From the NCBI GenBank assembly GCA_024232965.1, contig JACKQF010000001.1:1054001-1118000 (forward strand): a stretch of DNA of 64,000 nt. The letters are read 5' to 3'. This document shows, in pieces, positions 1 to 8,780 of the stretch. How positions within the stretch are numbered: the stretch's first letter is position 1; every line of letters begins with the position of its first letter. This DNA is from Verrucomicrobiaceae bacterium. Lineage in GTDB: Bacteria > Verrucomicrobiota > Verrucomicrobiia > Verrucomicrobiales > Verrucomicrobiaceae. The notes under the pieces are model-generated. The model did not search any database. It worked only from the letters and a program-made list of their open reading frames with translations, and was not told the DNA's origin. A program made the position numbers and the translations under genes.

Positions 1-147
1 CGGCGAGTGCGACAGCTGTCTGCCAGTCCCAGTGCCAAACGTCGACGCTGCCTCGCCCAAGGGCAGCCCATGAACCGCGAGGTGCCCCAAGGAGAGGTGC
101 TTGCTAAGCCCCTCGGCAAATGAGTAAAGCTCTGGGCTACTTTGCAT
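1..147 (-). CDS. possible 5' part of a gene running off the left edge
   Basis: An open frame starts with ATG at 147 and runs without a stop to base 1 (49 codons). It begins 10 bases after the stop of the secreted protein gene on the same strand, so it could be the next gene of a small operon. The translation (MQSSPELYSF...) matches no family I recognise and is not clearly hydrophobic. Another frame also stays open here, so the coding call is weak. Confidence 0.2.
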   Translation of the reverse strand, partial: MQSSPELYSFAEGLSKHLSLGHLAVHGLPLGEAASTFGTGTGRQLSHSP

Positions 148-157
148 CTTTGTGGCC

Positions 158-1378
158 TCACTGCTCCAGCGCAGCCTGCACTTCTCCGCTGCGTTGCAGC
201 AATTTGTTGTGTTGGATCTGCACGGCCCTCCCAAACGCGGCTGATTTTATCCGACCTAGCGACTTGGCAAAAGTCTTGTCCTCATCGCTTAGGTTGGGCC
301 ATGCATCAAGGAGTCGGCCTATGTGGGACTCAGTTGTCGTATTGAGCAGCTCCAGTCGAGCCACAAACACTCGCCGGGTCTCCGCCGGCTGCGGGGTGAT
401 GGATAGAGGCAGGACGGCGTCTATGCTCTCCTGCGGCAAAAGCACCAAAAGTCGCGTCCCGTCTTCCTTCATCCATGCGTCCTCCCATGTGTGCACCATC
501 GCCGCTGCTTCGGCTGGAGTCAGGCCTTCCTCGGTCAATGCGGTCGTTAGAGATTTGACGAGATTTGACTGGCTGGAATCGAATTTGGCCGGGTCAGAAG
601 AGGATGATGTCTCGGCGACCGCGCTTCCGAAACGAGGGATGGGTGGTGTCTCTGCCCAGCGTAGTTGCGCACCTTTTACATGGACCTGGAATGCCCGCAG
701 GTGGCTGGTGTCTACGACAGTATGGCCCATCTCCCAGATATCATCGCGAGTATTGACGACGTTCACGGGGAGGTAATGATTTCCTGTGCCACGATAAAAA
801 ATGAAGTGCTCAAACTGGCTGTCACTTTCCACCAGCCACGCATCGGGCACCTCCCGTGCATGCCGGTAGTGAGCGCCGTGATCGCCCACTACCGGCACTT
901 TCGCCAGCGAGACTGCTTCCTTCGGGTCCCGCAAGGTAATGTTCCAGACAGTTGGTGGCGTGGCGTCGAGCAACGAATTCGGCGTCTCGATGCTGACAAG
1001 GCTGTGCAGCAGCGGCGATGGAAGAGGCGGCGCACGCATGAACCCTGGCGCGGTAGGAAAGACCTCAGTGATTTGTCCTGCGGGGTAGCGCACGCTGACG
1101 CTCGCAGTCATGGGACCGGACGGGTAGAAATACAGCACTGGCGTCTCCATTCGGATGAGACACGGCGCGGCTGCCTTTTGCAATAGGGCGTGCCTAGCCA
1201 CGAATTCGGGAAGACTGGCCGGGCCTTCCAGAGTCGGTGTCCACCAGGGCACCGAACTACCGTCGGAGCCAACCACTACGGTGAATGTACCCCATTCATG
1301 GACGCGGAGTGTTGGCGTTGTCGCCCGAATGCAAAGACTTGGAAAGACAAAGCAGAAAACGGTGATAGCGAGTTTCAT
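158..1378 (-). CDS. secreted HEWGTFT-type protein of unknown function
   Basis: This encodes 406 residues with a clear signal peptide (basic start, hydrophobic core, cleavage after about residue 19). The mature protein begins with a motif containing HEWGTFT. I recall that motif from uncharacterised exported proteins of Verrucomicrobia and Planctomycetes; this is memory, not a search. Further blocks such as RMETPVLYFY and DVSAT-like loops follow, with no catalytic motif I can name. There are no membrane segments after the signal, so it is probably periplasmic or surface-located. It may be followed by another gene on the same strand at the window edge. Function is unknown. Confidence 0.8.
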   Translation of the reverse strand: MKLAITVFCFVFPSLCIRATTPTLRVHEWGTFTVVVGSDGSSVPWWTPTLEGPASLPEFVARHALLQKAAAPCLIRMETPVLYFYPSGPMTASVSVRYPAGQITEVFPTAPGFMRAPPLPSPLLHSLVSIETPNSLLDATPPTVWNITLRDPKEAVSLAKVPVVGDHGAHYRHAREVPDAWLVESDSQFEHFIFYRGTGNHYLPVNVVNTRDDIWEMGHTVVDTSHLRAFQVHVKGAQLRWAETPPIPRFGSAVAETSSSSDPAKFDSSQSNLVKSLTTALTEEGLTPAEAAAMVHTWEDAWMKEDGTRLLVLLPQESIDAVLPLSITPQPAETRRVFVARLELLNTTTESHIGRLLDAWPNLSDEDKTFAKSLGRIKSAAFGRAVQIQHNKLLQRSGEVQAALEQ

Positions 1379-1508
1379 AACATATGCAGACTGGCTCCCA
1401 TCGATAATTTTGTCTGTAAAGCGCCGGTAAAATGGCGTTTCCGACCCCGTTGGAGCACTTTTGCTTGCCGTATGGTCTCAGCGCTTCATTCTGCGGGCTC
1501 TATCTATC

Positions 1509-3494
1509 ATGGAATCCCTCTGGAACGACAAAGAAGCCTTCGCCTGCGGCAGTGATCTGCTAGCCCAACGTGTCTATACATCCCGCCTATTGGGACAAAA
1601 CCCCTCTTTGGTTCTCCACGGCGGCGGCAATACTTCGGTGAAGATCACTGAAAAAGACTTCTTTGGCGACGAGGTCGCGCTCTGCTACGTGAAGGGGTCC
1701 GGTTGGGATCTGGCCACCATTGAGAAGCCTGGATTTGCTCCGGTGCGGATGAACGCGCTGATGAAGATGGCCGAACTGGACGAGATGTACGACAGCGACA
1801 TGGTGGTGCAACTCCGCGCTGCGATGACCGATCCGGGCGCACCGACTGCTAGCATTGAGGCGATCCTTCACGCTGCGCTGCCGTTTACCTTTGTGGATCA
1901 CAGCCACGCTGATGCCATCGCCGCCCTGACCTGCAACGCGGATGGCGAGGCGCGGGTCAAGGAGGTCTTTGGCAGCCGAGTGCTGATTGTTCCCTATGTG
2001 ATGCCAGGCTTCATCTTGGCAAAGACCATCTACGATCTCATCAAAGGCCGAGACCTCCGTGCGGAAGGTGTCGAGGGCATGGTGCTGCTGAAGCACGGTC
2101 TTTTCACCTTTGCCGATGACGCCCGCACCAGCTACGAACGCCACATCGAAATGGTCACGATGGCGGAAGATTTCCTCGCCGCTCGCAGTGCAGGTGGCGC
2201 GCCTGCTTCAAGTGGAGCGGGCATCCTGCCGGCCGAACACCTGCTTGGGCTCGCCAAGCTCCGGCAGGCTGTCTCCAAAGTGCGCGGCTATCCACAGATC
2301 GCTCGGCTCAATGCCTCGGCAGAGGCGGTTGGTTACGCCAGCCTTCCTGGCGTCGCCGATTTTGGCACCCGCGGGCCACTGACACCAGATCACAGCATCC
2401 GCACCAAGCGTGCCCCCGCCATCATCGGCGATGACATCGCTGCGGGCGTGGATGCGTTCGCTGCCGACTACAAAGCGTACTTCGACCGCAACAGCAGCGG
2501 CCACACGATGTTGGACGCCGCACCACGCTTTGCCCTCTGGGCGGGTAAGGGGATCGTGAGCTTTGGTGATACCGTGAAGGATGCCAACATTGTCGCCGAC
2601 ATCTCGGAACACACTGCTGCCACCGTGCAACTCGGCGAAGCGGTGGGTGGCTGGGAGCCTCTTCCCGAGAGCGATATCTTTGACATCGAGTATTGGGAGC
2701 TTGAGCAGGCAAAACTGCGCAAAGGCCCAGGGCGCAAAGTGCATCAAGGTAAGGTCGCGCTCGTCACTGGCTGTGCAGCCGGCATCGGCTTTGCCATCGC
2801 GGAATCTTTGGCTGAGCAGGGCGCTCAAGTGGTGGGTCTCGATATTGACAAGGAGATCCCTGACATCATGAAAAGGATAGGTGGGATCGGCATCGTCGTG
2901 AACCTTACCGAGGATCAGCCTGTGCAGGATGCCATCGACTTCACCGTGCGCGAGTTTGGTGGGATCGACATCGTCGTCAGCAATGCTGGCATCTTCCCGA
3001 AGAATGATCATCTCGATGCAATGGCGCAGGGCGATTGGGACCGGACGATCATGATCAATCTCACCAGCCATCAGAAGCTGATGAACAAGGTCATTCCGTA
3101 TGTAAAGCAGGGCATCGACGCCAGCATCATCTTCGTCGGTAGCCGCAACTTCAAGGCCCCCGGCCCGGGCGCTAGCGCTTACTCCTGCAGCAAGGCCGCG
3201 CTTACCCAGCTCTGCCGCGTCGCCGCGCTCGAATTGGCCCCACACAAAGTCCGCGTGAACATCGTCCACCCGGACGCCGTTTTCGATACCAAGCTATGGA
3301 CTCCAGAAGCTCTGGAAAAGAGCGCCACACGTTATGGCATGACTGTGGAGGAATACAAAACCAAGAACCTCATGAAGGTGGAGATCAAGAGCAAGGACAT
3401 CGGCAACATGGTCGCCGCCATGGCCAGCCCTCTGTTCGCCAAAGTCACCGGTGCCCAGATTCCGGTGGATGGTGGGAATGATCGGGTGATCTGA
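1509..3494 (+). CDS. bifunctional rhamnulose-1-phosphate aldolase/short-chain dehydrogenase
   Basis: This is a two-domain cytoplasmic enzyme of 661 residues. Residues about 10-230 form a class II aldolase: HGGGNTSVK near the start is the phosphate-binding loop, and His131, His133 and His196 form the metal triad. Residues about 415-661 form a short-chain dehydrogenase with TGCAAGIG at about 420 and the catalytic Tyr558-Lys562 pair (YSCSK). Enzymes of this architecture cleave rhamnulose- or fuculose-1-phosphate into dihydroxyacetone phosphate and lactaldehyde, then convert the lactaldehyde. I chose ATG 1509 rather than 1461 because the family normally starts close to this ESLWND region. No rhamnose kinase or isomerase gene is adjacent. 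The aldolase/SDR assignment is firm; the exact sugar is inferred. Confidence 0.92.
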   Translation: MESLWNDKEAFACGSDLLAQRVYTSRLLGQNPSLVLHGGGNTSVKITEKDFFGDEVALCYVKGSGWDLATIEKPGFAPVRMNALMKMAELDEMYDSDMVVQLRAAMTDPGAPTASIEAILHAALPFTFVDHSHADAIAALTCNADGEARVKEVFGSRVLIVPYVMPGFILAKTIYDLIKGRDLRAEGVEGMVLLKHGLFTFADDARTSYERHIEMVTMAEDFLAARSAGGAPASSGAGILPAEHLLGLAKLRQAVSKVRGYPQIARLNASAEAVGYASLPGVADFGTRGPLTPDHSIRTKRAPAIIGDDIAAGVDAFAADYKAYFDRNSSGHTMLDAAPRFALWAGKGIVSFGDTVKDANIVADISEHTAATVQLGEAVGGWEPLPESDIFDIEYWELEQAKLRKGPGRKVHQGKVALVTGCAAGIGFAIAESLAEQGAQVVGLDIDKEIPDIMKRIGGIGIVVNLTEDQPVQDAIDFTVREFGGIDIVVSNAGIFPKNDHLDAMAQGDWDRTIMINLTSHQKLMNKVIPYVKQGIDASIIFVGSRNFKAPGPGASAYSCSKAALTQLCRVAALELAPHKVRVNIVHPDAVFDTKLWTPEALEKSATRYGMTVEEYKTKNLMKVEIKSKDIGNMVAAMASPLFAKVTGAQIPVDGGNDRVI

Positions 3495-3585
3495 CGGTGG
3501 GAGTGATGGAGCCGGTTCGTCCATCGTCCTCAGAATTTTGAAGGCAGAGGAATGGGGGCAGGGGAATGCGATGATGGGGGCTCAG

Positions 3586-3629
3586 TCAGGACATAGGTAA
3601 CACTCTTGGCTCAGGACATGGGTAACACT
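3586..3629. repeat. two 19-bp direct repeats, possible IS-end remnant
   Basis: TCAGGACATAGGTAACACT at 3586-3604 and TCAGGACATGGGTAACACT at 3611-3629 differ at one base and start 25 bases apart. Read on the other strand they give AGTGTTACCC/TATGTCCTGA. That resembles the multiple transposase-binding repeats at the ends of some IS481/IS21-like elements with GTTACC..ATGTC ends. This resemblance is from memory. No transposase gene or second end is nearby, so at most this is a solitary relic. Confidence 0.4.
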
Positions 3630-3719
3630 TGGTGTGATTGGGTTATGGGTTAGTGGATGGGCTAAATCGCGTCAACTCTCGTTTTCAGGCTGCTCTGGGG
3701 GTGGGATCGTGTTGGGGGT

Positions 3720-3810
3720 GGGGCTACTTCCTCAGTGTAAAGCCTCGTCCACTGGATGGCCTTGGGCAGAGCGGGTCGGTGACGCTTTCTCCGCAGTGAG
3801 TGGTGCCGAC
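3720..3810 (+). pseudogene. relic of a duplicated GloVer-protein gene 3' end
   Basis: This stretch aligns without gaps to 8583-8673, the last codons and stop of the GloVer gene, with about 11 differences in 91 bases by eye. In frame, 3722-3799 encodes a 25-residue tail beginning GYFLSVKPRPLDGLGQ and ending in LSPQ plus TGA. It differs from the intact copy at only two residues (Val to Leu, Met to Thr). Similarity continues about 11 bases past the stop. Upstream of 3720 the frame no longer resembles the intact protein and has no start. The excess of synonymous changes suggests both copies were under selection before this one lost its body. Confidence 0.8.
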
Positions 3811-3940
3811 CCCAGAGATTGGCAGGATGAATTGACGAGGCTGTCATAACAGTGTCGGATTCGGACAGCATCTGGAGTCCCTGCACTGCTAGGGAAATGT
3901 TCTTGCCACTTAGAGCGCTGGTAGAGTAGGGTGAATCCAC

Positions 3941-6900
3941 GTGAATAATCTATTCAAGTTTTTGAGGCGACTTCTGTGCTTTTGCATTTTAGCTGAGTGC
4001 GGGAATGCCGCGCCAACCCACGAACTCATCACTGGATTTAGGGCGCCTCCTTCGTTACCGGGAACTGGGCGATTGGTGCTTGCGGAGGATGGCTGGATGT
4101 GGGGAACCACGCGCAATGGCGGCGTCAGCAGCCTTGGGGGTTGCATCTTTCGGGTAAAACTCGATGGATCGGCCTGGGAGGTGGTCTATGCCTTTTCCTC
4201 GGATTCGTCAAATGTCGGTCGGGAACCGTATGCTGGTTTGGTCAGCGATGGTGAGGGATGGCTATGGGGGACGACCAATGCGTCGTCTGGGGGAAGCTTT
4301 GGGACGGTGTTCAAAATTGACGTGACTACACATGTCGTGACGACCGTTGTGGAGTTCTCTAACAACGGTCCGCAGAACAAGGGGGCCCAGCCTCAAGCGG
4401 CGCTGCTGAATGACGGCGACGGCAGCCTTTGGGGCACCACATCCGCAGGTGGTGCTAGCAATGCTGGCACTGTCTTCAAGATCGATATATCGTCGGGAAC
4501 GCTCCAGACGATCATTGAGTTTACCGGAACGAGCGGGGTGAGTTTGGGGAAAAGTCCACTTGGATCGTTGATCGCTGACGTAGATGGCATCGTTTGGGGG
4601 ACGACCAGTTCTGGTGGTCTTGGCAATTTAGGCACAGTCTTCAAGATCGATCCAGCGACGAACCTTATGACGACCGTTGTCGAGTTTTCTGGCAACGGCG
4701 CGCAGAATCGAGGTTCAACACCTCGTGGGTCACTGCTTGAGGCTCCCTCTGGCATACTTTGGGGCACGACCTATAGCGGTGGTGCCAATAGTTACGGGAC
4801 CCTCTTTCAAATCGATCGAGCGACAGGGTTGCTCACCACGGTGGTGGAAAGCTCGACGCTGAGCGGCCTCGGATTTCACCCTGCGGGCGATTTACTGGAC
4901 GATGGACTGGGATTCTTGTGGGGGGCAACGGAGTCCGGGGCGGGAAATTTTGGGGCCATTTTCAAGGTGGAGATGTCTTCCGGGAACGTCACGACAGTGG
5001 CGGAGTTTGATGCTGCGACCGAACCTGAAAAGGGCAGCACCCCGCGCGCGGGGCTAACAGGTGATGGCCAAGGATCGATTTGGGGAACAACCAAGGTGGG
5101 CGGCGCTAACGTGCCTTTATACTCGGTTGGCAATGGGACGGTCTTCAAGATCGATATCGCCACCAGCGCATTGTCGACAGTCACAAACTTCAATTTTCAA
5201 GAGCCGTACTATGTCGAGGGTGGCCTAGTCATGGATCCGGACGGGAATCTGTGGGGAACGTCAAAATTGGGCGGTAGGGCGGGTTATGGAACGATATTTC
5301 GCATTGATGCTGGATCCACAGTCGCTTCGGTGGTGGTGGAGTTCACTGGGCGGGGAGGTGCCGCGAAGGGGAGTGGTCCCCACTCGGGACTGACCCTGGA
5401 TGCCTATGGGGATCTGTGGGGCACGACTGAATCTGGCGGTATGGATGACTATGGAACTGTATTCCGTGTCGATCACGTCACTGGTGCGCTAACGACTGTC
5501 GCTGAGTTGACATCGAACGGTGCCATGAACAAGGGAGCGTGGCCACGAGGACGCCTGCTCTACGATGGGGTCGGTAAAATGTGGGGGACTACTTACGGCG
5601 GGGGATCGTCCGATTCCGGCACCGTGTTCAAAGTGGATGTGACATCGGGTGAATTAACGACCACTGGCACCTTTGTGAACACATCTGGAAACTTTGGGAG
5701 TCGGCCAGTGTCCGGCTTGGTGGCAGACGGGAATGGATTTATTTGGGGGACTGCACCGCTGGGTGGCACGGGCGCTTCTGGGGGCGGGACCGTATTTACG
5801 CTGTCTCTGGAAACTGGGGTGCCGACCAGTGTGTTTGCCTTCCCTTACTCCTATGCGAATGGCGCTAACGGCTTCAGACCGACGGTCGGATTGGAGCCTG
5901 ATGGTCTGGGGTTCCTATGGGGCTCGACGGATCAGGGGCTGGTAAGTAGCTACGGATCGATCTACAAAGTCAGCGCAAGTAGCGGAATGGTAACCACTGT
6001 CCGAAATGTTTTGTCACGGGATGGCGTGGAACCATCGAAGCTCTTGTATGATGGACGCGGAAATTTTTGGCAGACACGGGTGATCGGTTATGCCGTCGAC
6101 TCATTGTTCAAAATCAATTCGTTGACAGGCGTCGGAGGAACCGTCTTTGAATTCTCCGCGTCAGGCACTGGTCTTCGTTCGGGTCAAAGTCCCGGGCGTG
6201 AGGGGCTTGTGAAGGGGGCGGATGGCAATCTCTATGGAACAACGCGCCTTGGGGGCCCCAGTGGCGGAGGGACGGTCTATCGCGTCCGGCTAGGTCCGAC
6301 GCCGGTGACGCTCGCCGCTAGCGATGTGCATCCAACGAGTGTCACACTCCACGGTGAAATGAACCCCAACGGTGTTGCCACCTCGGTGGCCTTTGAATTT
6401 GGACTCTCTCCCGAGGTGCTTGACCAAACGGCAACTTCCGCGCTTCTGTCGCCGACGACCTCTGCCACAGTGGTCGAATTGCCTGTCACAGGGTTGGTGC
6501 CCGCGACCACCTATTATTATCGGTTGCGAGGAGAAAACACTGATCAATTGCAGCCACAAGTAGGGGAAGTGCTTAGCTTTACGACGCCAGCGGATGGACT
6601 GATCAGCTTTGGGACACCCCTCAGCTACATTCCTGCCAACGGAAGTGTGGATATCCCAATCATCCGAACGGATGGAAGCGCTGGGGCTGCGACCGTGCTG
6701 GTCAATTCCAGCGATGAATCGGCTATGGCTCCTGCGGACTACACCCCAATGGCAGATGTAGCGGTGACTTTTGAATCTGGTGAGACACAAAAGGCGGTCC
6801 ATGTTGTGGCTGGGGATTCAGCTGGCAAGACCTTTCGCCTCACCCTCACTGCGCCTGCCGTTGGCGGCGGTATTATAGGCGCAATCGACACCACGCAGAT

Positions 6901-8662
6901 CCAGGTTATCGATGGGAATGATCGGACGCGTCCATCCGTGACAATTACGTCACCTCGGGCCTCGGCCAATCTCTTGGAAGGGACCAGTGTGGAGGTCACT
7001 GGGTCTGCGGCAGATCGGGTCCAACTGAACAAAGTGGAAGTCTCGGTGAACGGGGCGGCGTTCGCGGATGCGGTTCTGACGCTGGTACCAGGGGGCAAAA
7101 GTGGCAGCTATAGCCTCCCACTTACTCCGCTGCTCGGAAAAAATACCGTGACTGTCCGCAGTGTGGACTTTGGCTACAATCGATCCACGCCCGTGACGAG
7201 AGTCTTCAACTACATTGTCCAGCGACCGCTGTCCGTCGGTATCAGCGGCCCTGAAAACAGCGGGGTGATCACCGCTGGGTTCCTGCCGAGTTCCACCCGA
7301 AAGGTCGGCTTCGGCTATCGCCTCACTGCCACCGCAAGAAGTGGTTTTGTATTCGCGGGCTGGACTGCGAATGATTGGACTGGCACTGGAGTGACGGACG
7401 ATTCGCGGCACCTGCGGACTTTGTCCTTTACCATGGTGGAGGGATTGGAGCTGACGGCAAACTTCGTCCAGAATTACTTTCCCGCCTTTGCGTATCCTTA
7501 CAACGGGTTGGTGTTGCCGAGTGGCTCGCCTACCCCAGGCATCAAGACGAACGGGTTCATTGCGATCACGGTGACAAAGACTGGTTCCTTCAGTGGTAAA
7601 CTGACACTGGATGGATCCGTGCTGTCGTTCCGTGGGGTGTTGGATACGGATGGTGTTGGCCGATTTGGGACTGCTTTGCGTCCCGTCGTTTCCTTGGCGC
7701 GTCGTGGGCGTCCCACGATCGATCTAAGCGTCGCGTACCCTGTTTCGATTGCATATCCTTTCCAATCGATCACCGGCACGGTGACTGTGAAAGATGGATC
7801 TGACGTCGTCGCAACGGCACTCTTCACGGCGCCACCGAGCTTCTACAATTCCAAGCAGGTCGTACCATCTGCATTGACGCCGATGGGTCGTTCATCATCT
7901 GCGTATGGGCGTTACACGGTAGTCTTCCCTGCCGTGAATCAATCCACCGCGCTGGATTTTTCCACGAGTTTGTCTGCGGCGGACTATCCACAGAGTGCCG
8001 GCTACGGCTTTGTGAAAGTCAGGGCTACGGGCCTAGTTTCGTTGAGCGGCGTTTTGGCCGATGGAACTGCGGTGTCGAGTTCTTCGCGACTTTCGTGGAA
8101 TCCATATGTAGTGCCATTCTTCCGACAGATCTACAGTGCAAAAGGCGGCTGGGGTGGCGTGATGAAATTCGACCTAAGCCAGGCGGATAGTGACCTATCG
8201 TGCCCCGACGGTGTTTGGCTGCGCCCCACTATCCCTGGTCAGCAGTATTATCCGAATGGGTGGCCCGCTGGCATTTTGGTCGATTTGGTGGGAGCGCTGT
8301 ATGCGGCGCAGACGGGAACTAGCGTGCTGTCGGGACTAGGTGTGGCGGATGCCGACGGCAATGCGGATCTGGATTTCACAGGTGGACTGCTGTCTCCAGC
8401 AGTGCACGGCACCGTGAGTATCAGCACAGCAGACAAGGTGGTCAACACCCCTGCGGATGCCACGTTCAGACTTGCGATCAACCGGACCACGGGGCTCATC
8501 AGTGGCTCCTTCACGGACAGTAGTGGGAAGAAGCCTCCATTTAAGGGTGTGATCCTTCAAAAGGGTGCCAATGCAGGGGGCCGGGGTTATTTCCTGAGCG
8601 TCAAACCACGTCCAGTGGATGGCCTTGGGCAGAGTGGGTCGGTGATGCTTTCTCCGCAGTGA
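3941..8662 (+). CDS. secreted GloVer tandem-repeat protein with Ig-like domains
   Basis: This encodes 1573 residues starting at GTG 3941, with a signal peptide ending near NAAPTHE. Residues about 30-785 contain 14 tandem units built around a WGTT..GG turn followed by GTVFKID. This is the GloVer repeat of Verrucomicrobia, probably a propeller-like or solenoid surface structure. It is followed by a fibronectin-III-like segment (about 790-870), a Calx-beta-like segment (about 880-985), a bacterial Ig-like segment (about 990-1085) and an InlB-like unit with FAGWTANDWTG (about 1090-1150). A long beta-rich C-terminal region follows that I cannot name. No LPXTG or PEP-CTERM signal is visible. The protein is probably exported and surface-exposed. 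The last 25 codons recur as a relic upstream of the gene. Confidence 0.85.
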   Translation: MNNLFKFLRRLLCFCILAECGNAAPTHELITGFRAPPSLPGTGRLVLAEDGWMWGTTRNGGVSSLGGCIFRVKLDGSAWEVVYAFSSDSSNVGREPYAGLVSDGEGWLWGTTNASSGGSFGTVFKIDVTTHVVTTVVEFSNNGPQNKGAQPQAALLNDGDGSLWGTTSAGGASNAGTVFKIDISSGTLQTIIEFTGTSGVSLGKSPLGSLIADVDGIVWGTTSSGGLGNLGTVFKIDPATNLMTTVVEFSGNGAQNRGSTPRGSLLEAPSGILWGTTYSGGANSYGTLFQIDRATGLLTTVVESSTLSGLGFHPAGDLLDDGLGFLWGATESGAGNFGAIFKVEMSSGNVTTVAEFDAATEPEKGSTPRAGLTGDGQGSIWGTTKVGGANVPLYSVGNGTVFKIDIATSALSTVTNFNFQEPYYVEGGLVMDPDGNLWGTSKLGGRAGYGTIFRIDAGSTVASVVVEFTGRGGAAKGSGPHSGLTLDAYGDLWGTTESGGMDDYGTVFRVDHVTGALTTVAELTSNGAMNKGAWPRGRLLYDGVGKMWGTTYGGGSSDSGTVFKVDVTSGELTTTGTFVNTSGNFGSRPVSGLVADGNGFIWGTAPLGGTGASGGGTVFTLSLETGVPTSVFAFPYSYANGANGFRPTVGLEPDGLGFLWGSTDQGLVSSYGSIYKVSASSGMVTTVRNVLSRDGVEPSKLLYDGRGNFWQTRVIGYAVDSLFKINSLTGVGGTVFEFSASGTGLRSGQSPGREGLVKGADGNLYGTTRLGGPSGGGTVYRVRLGPTPVTLAASDVHPTSVTLHGEMNPNGVATSVAFEFGLSPEVLDQTATSALLSPTTSATVVELPVTGLVPATTYYYRLRGENTDQLQPQVGEVLSFTTPADGLISFGTPLSYIPANGSVDIPIIRTDGSAGAATVLVNSSDESAMAPADYTPMADVAVTFESGETQKAVHVVAGDSAGKTFRLTLTAPAVGGGIIGAIDTTQIQVIDGNDRTRPSVTITSPRASANLLEGTSVEVTGSAADRVQLNKVEVSVNGAAFADAVLTLVPGGKSGSYSLPLTPLLGKNTVTVRSVDFGYNRSTPVTRVFNYIVQRPLSVGISGPENSGVITAGFLPSSTRKVGFGYRLTATARSGFVFAGWTANDWTGTGVTDDSRHLRTLSFTMVEGLELTANFVQNYFPAFAYPYNGLVLPSGSPTPGIKTNGFIAITVTKTGSFSGKLTLDGSVLSFRGVLDTDGVGRFGTALRPVVSLARRGRPTIDLSVAYPVSIAYPFQSITGTVTVKDGSDVVATALFTAPPSFYNSKQVVPSALTPMGRSSSAYGRYTVVFPAVNQSTALDFSTSLSAADYPQSAGYGFVKVRATGLVSLSGVLADGTAVSSSSRLSWNPYVVPFFRQIYSAKGGWGGVMKFDLSQADSDLSCPDGVWLRPTIPGQQYYPNGWPAGILVDLVGALYAAQTGTSVLSGLGVADADGNADLDFTGGLLSPAVHGTVSISTADKVVNTPADATFRLAINRTTGLISGSFTDSSGKKPPFKGVILQKGANAGGRGYFLSVKPRPVDGLGQSGSVMLSPQ

Positions 8663-8703
8663 GTGGTGCTGACTTCAGAGGTTTCCCTTGGATCGTTGTA
8701 GCT

Positions 8704-8718
8704 GGGCTCTGTGAGCCC
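8704..8718. terminator. hairpin between convergent genes
   Basis: GGGCTC-TGT-GAGCCC forms a six-pair stem, extended by flanking C/G pairs. It lies 41 bases after the GloVer stop and before the end of the convergent DUF58 gene. There is no clear T-tract, so it is a weak terminator candidate. Confidence 0.35.
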
Positions 8719-8780
8719 GGCGCGACTGAGACGCCAATGAAAGCGCCATTAATCCAGAAGGATGAACCTCTGCCCGTCAC

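Larger units (their letters stand above)
3495..3940. other. 445-bp spacer with decayed sequence
   Basis: No intact gene is visible here. The spacer holds two direct repeats resembling an insertion-sequence end (3586-3629) and a degraded copy of the 3' end of the downstream GloVer gene (3720-3810). The rest is G-rich sequence with no recognisable RNA. The combination suggests past insertion, duplication and deletion. Confidence 0.6.

Noticed and set aside
3495..3940. A complete insertion sequence
   Set aside because: No transposase frame, no second end and no target-site duplication can be found.
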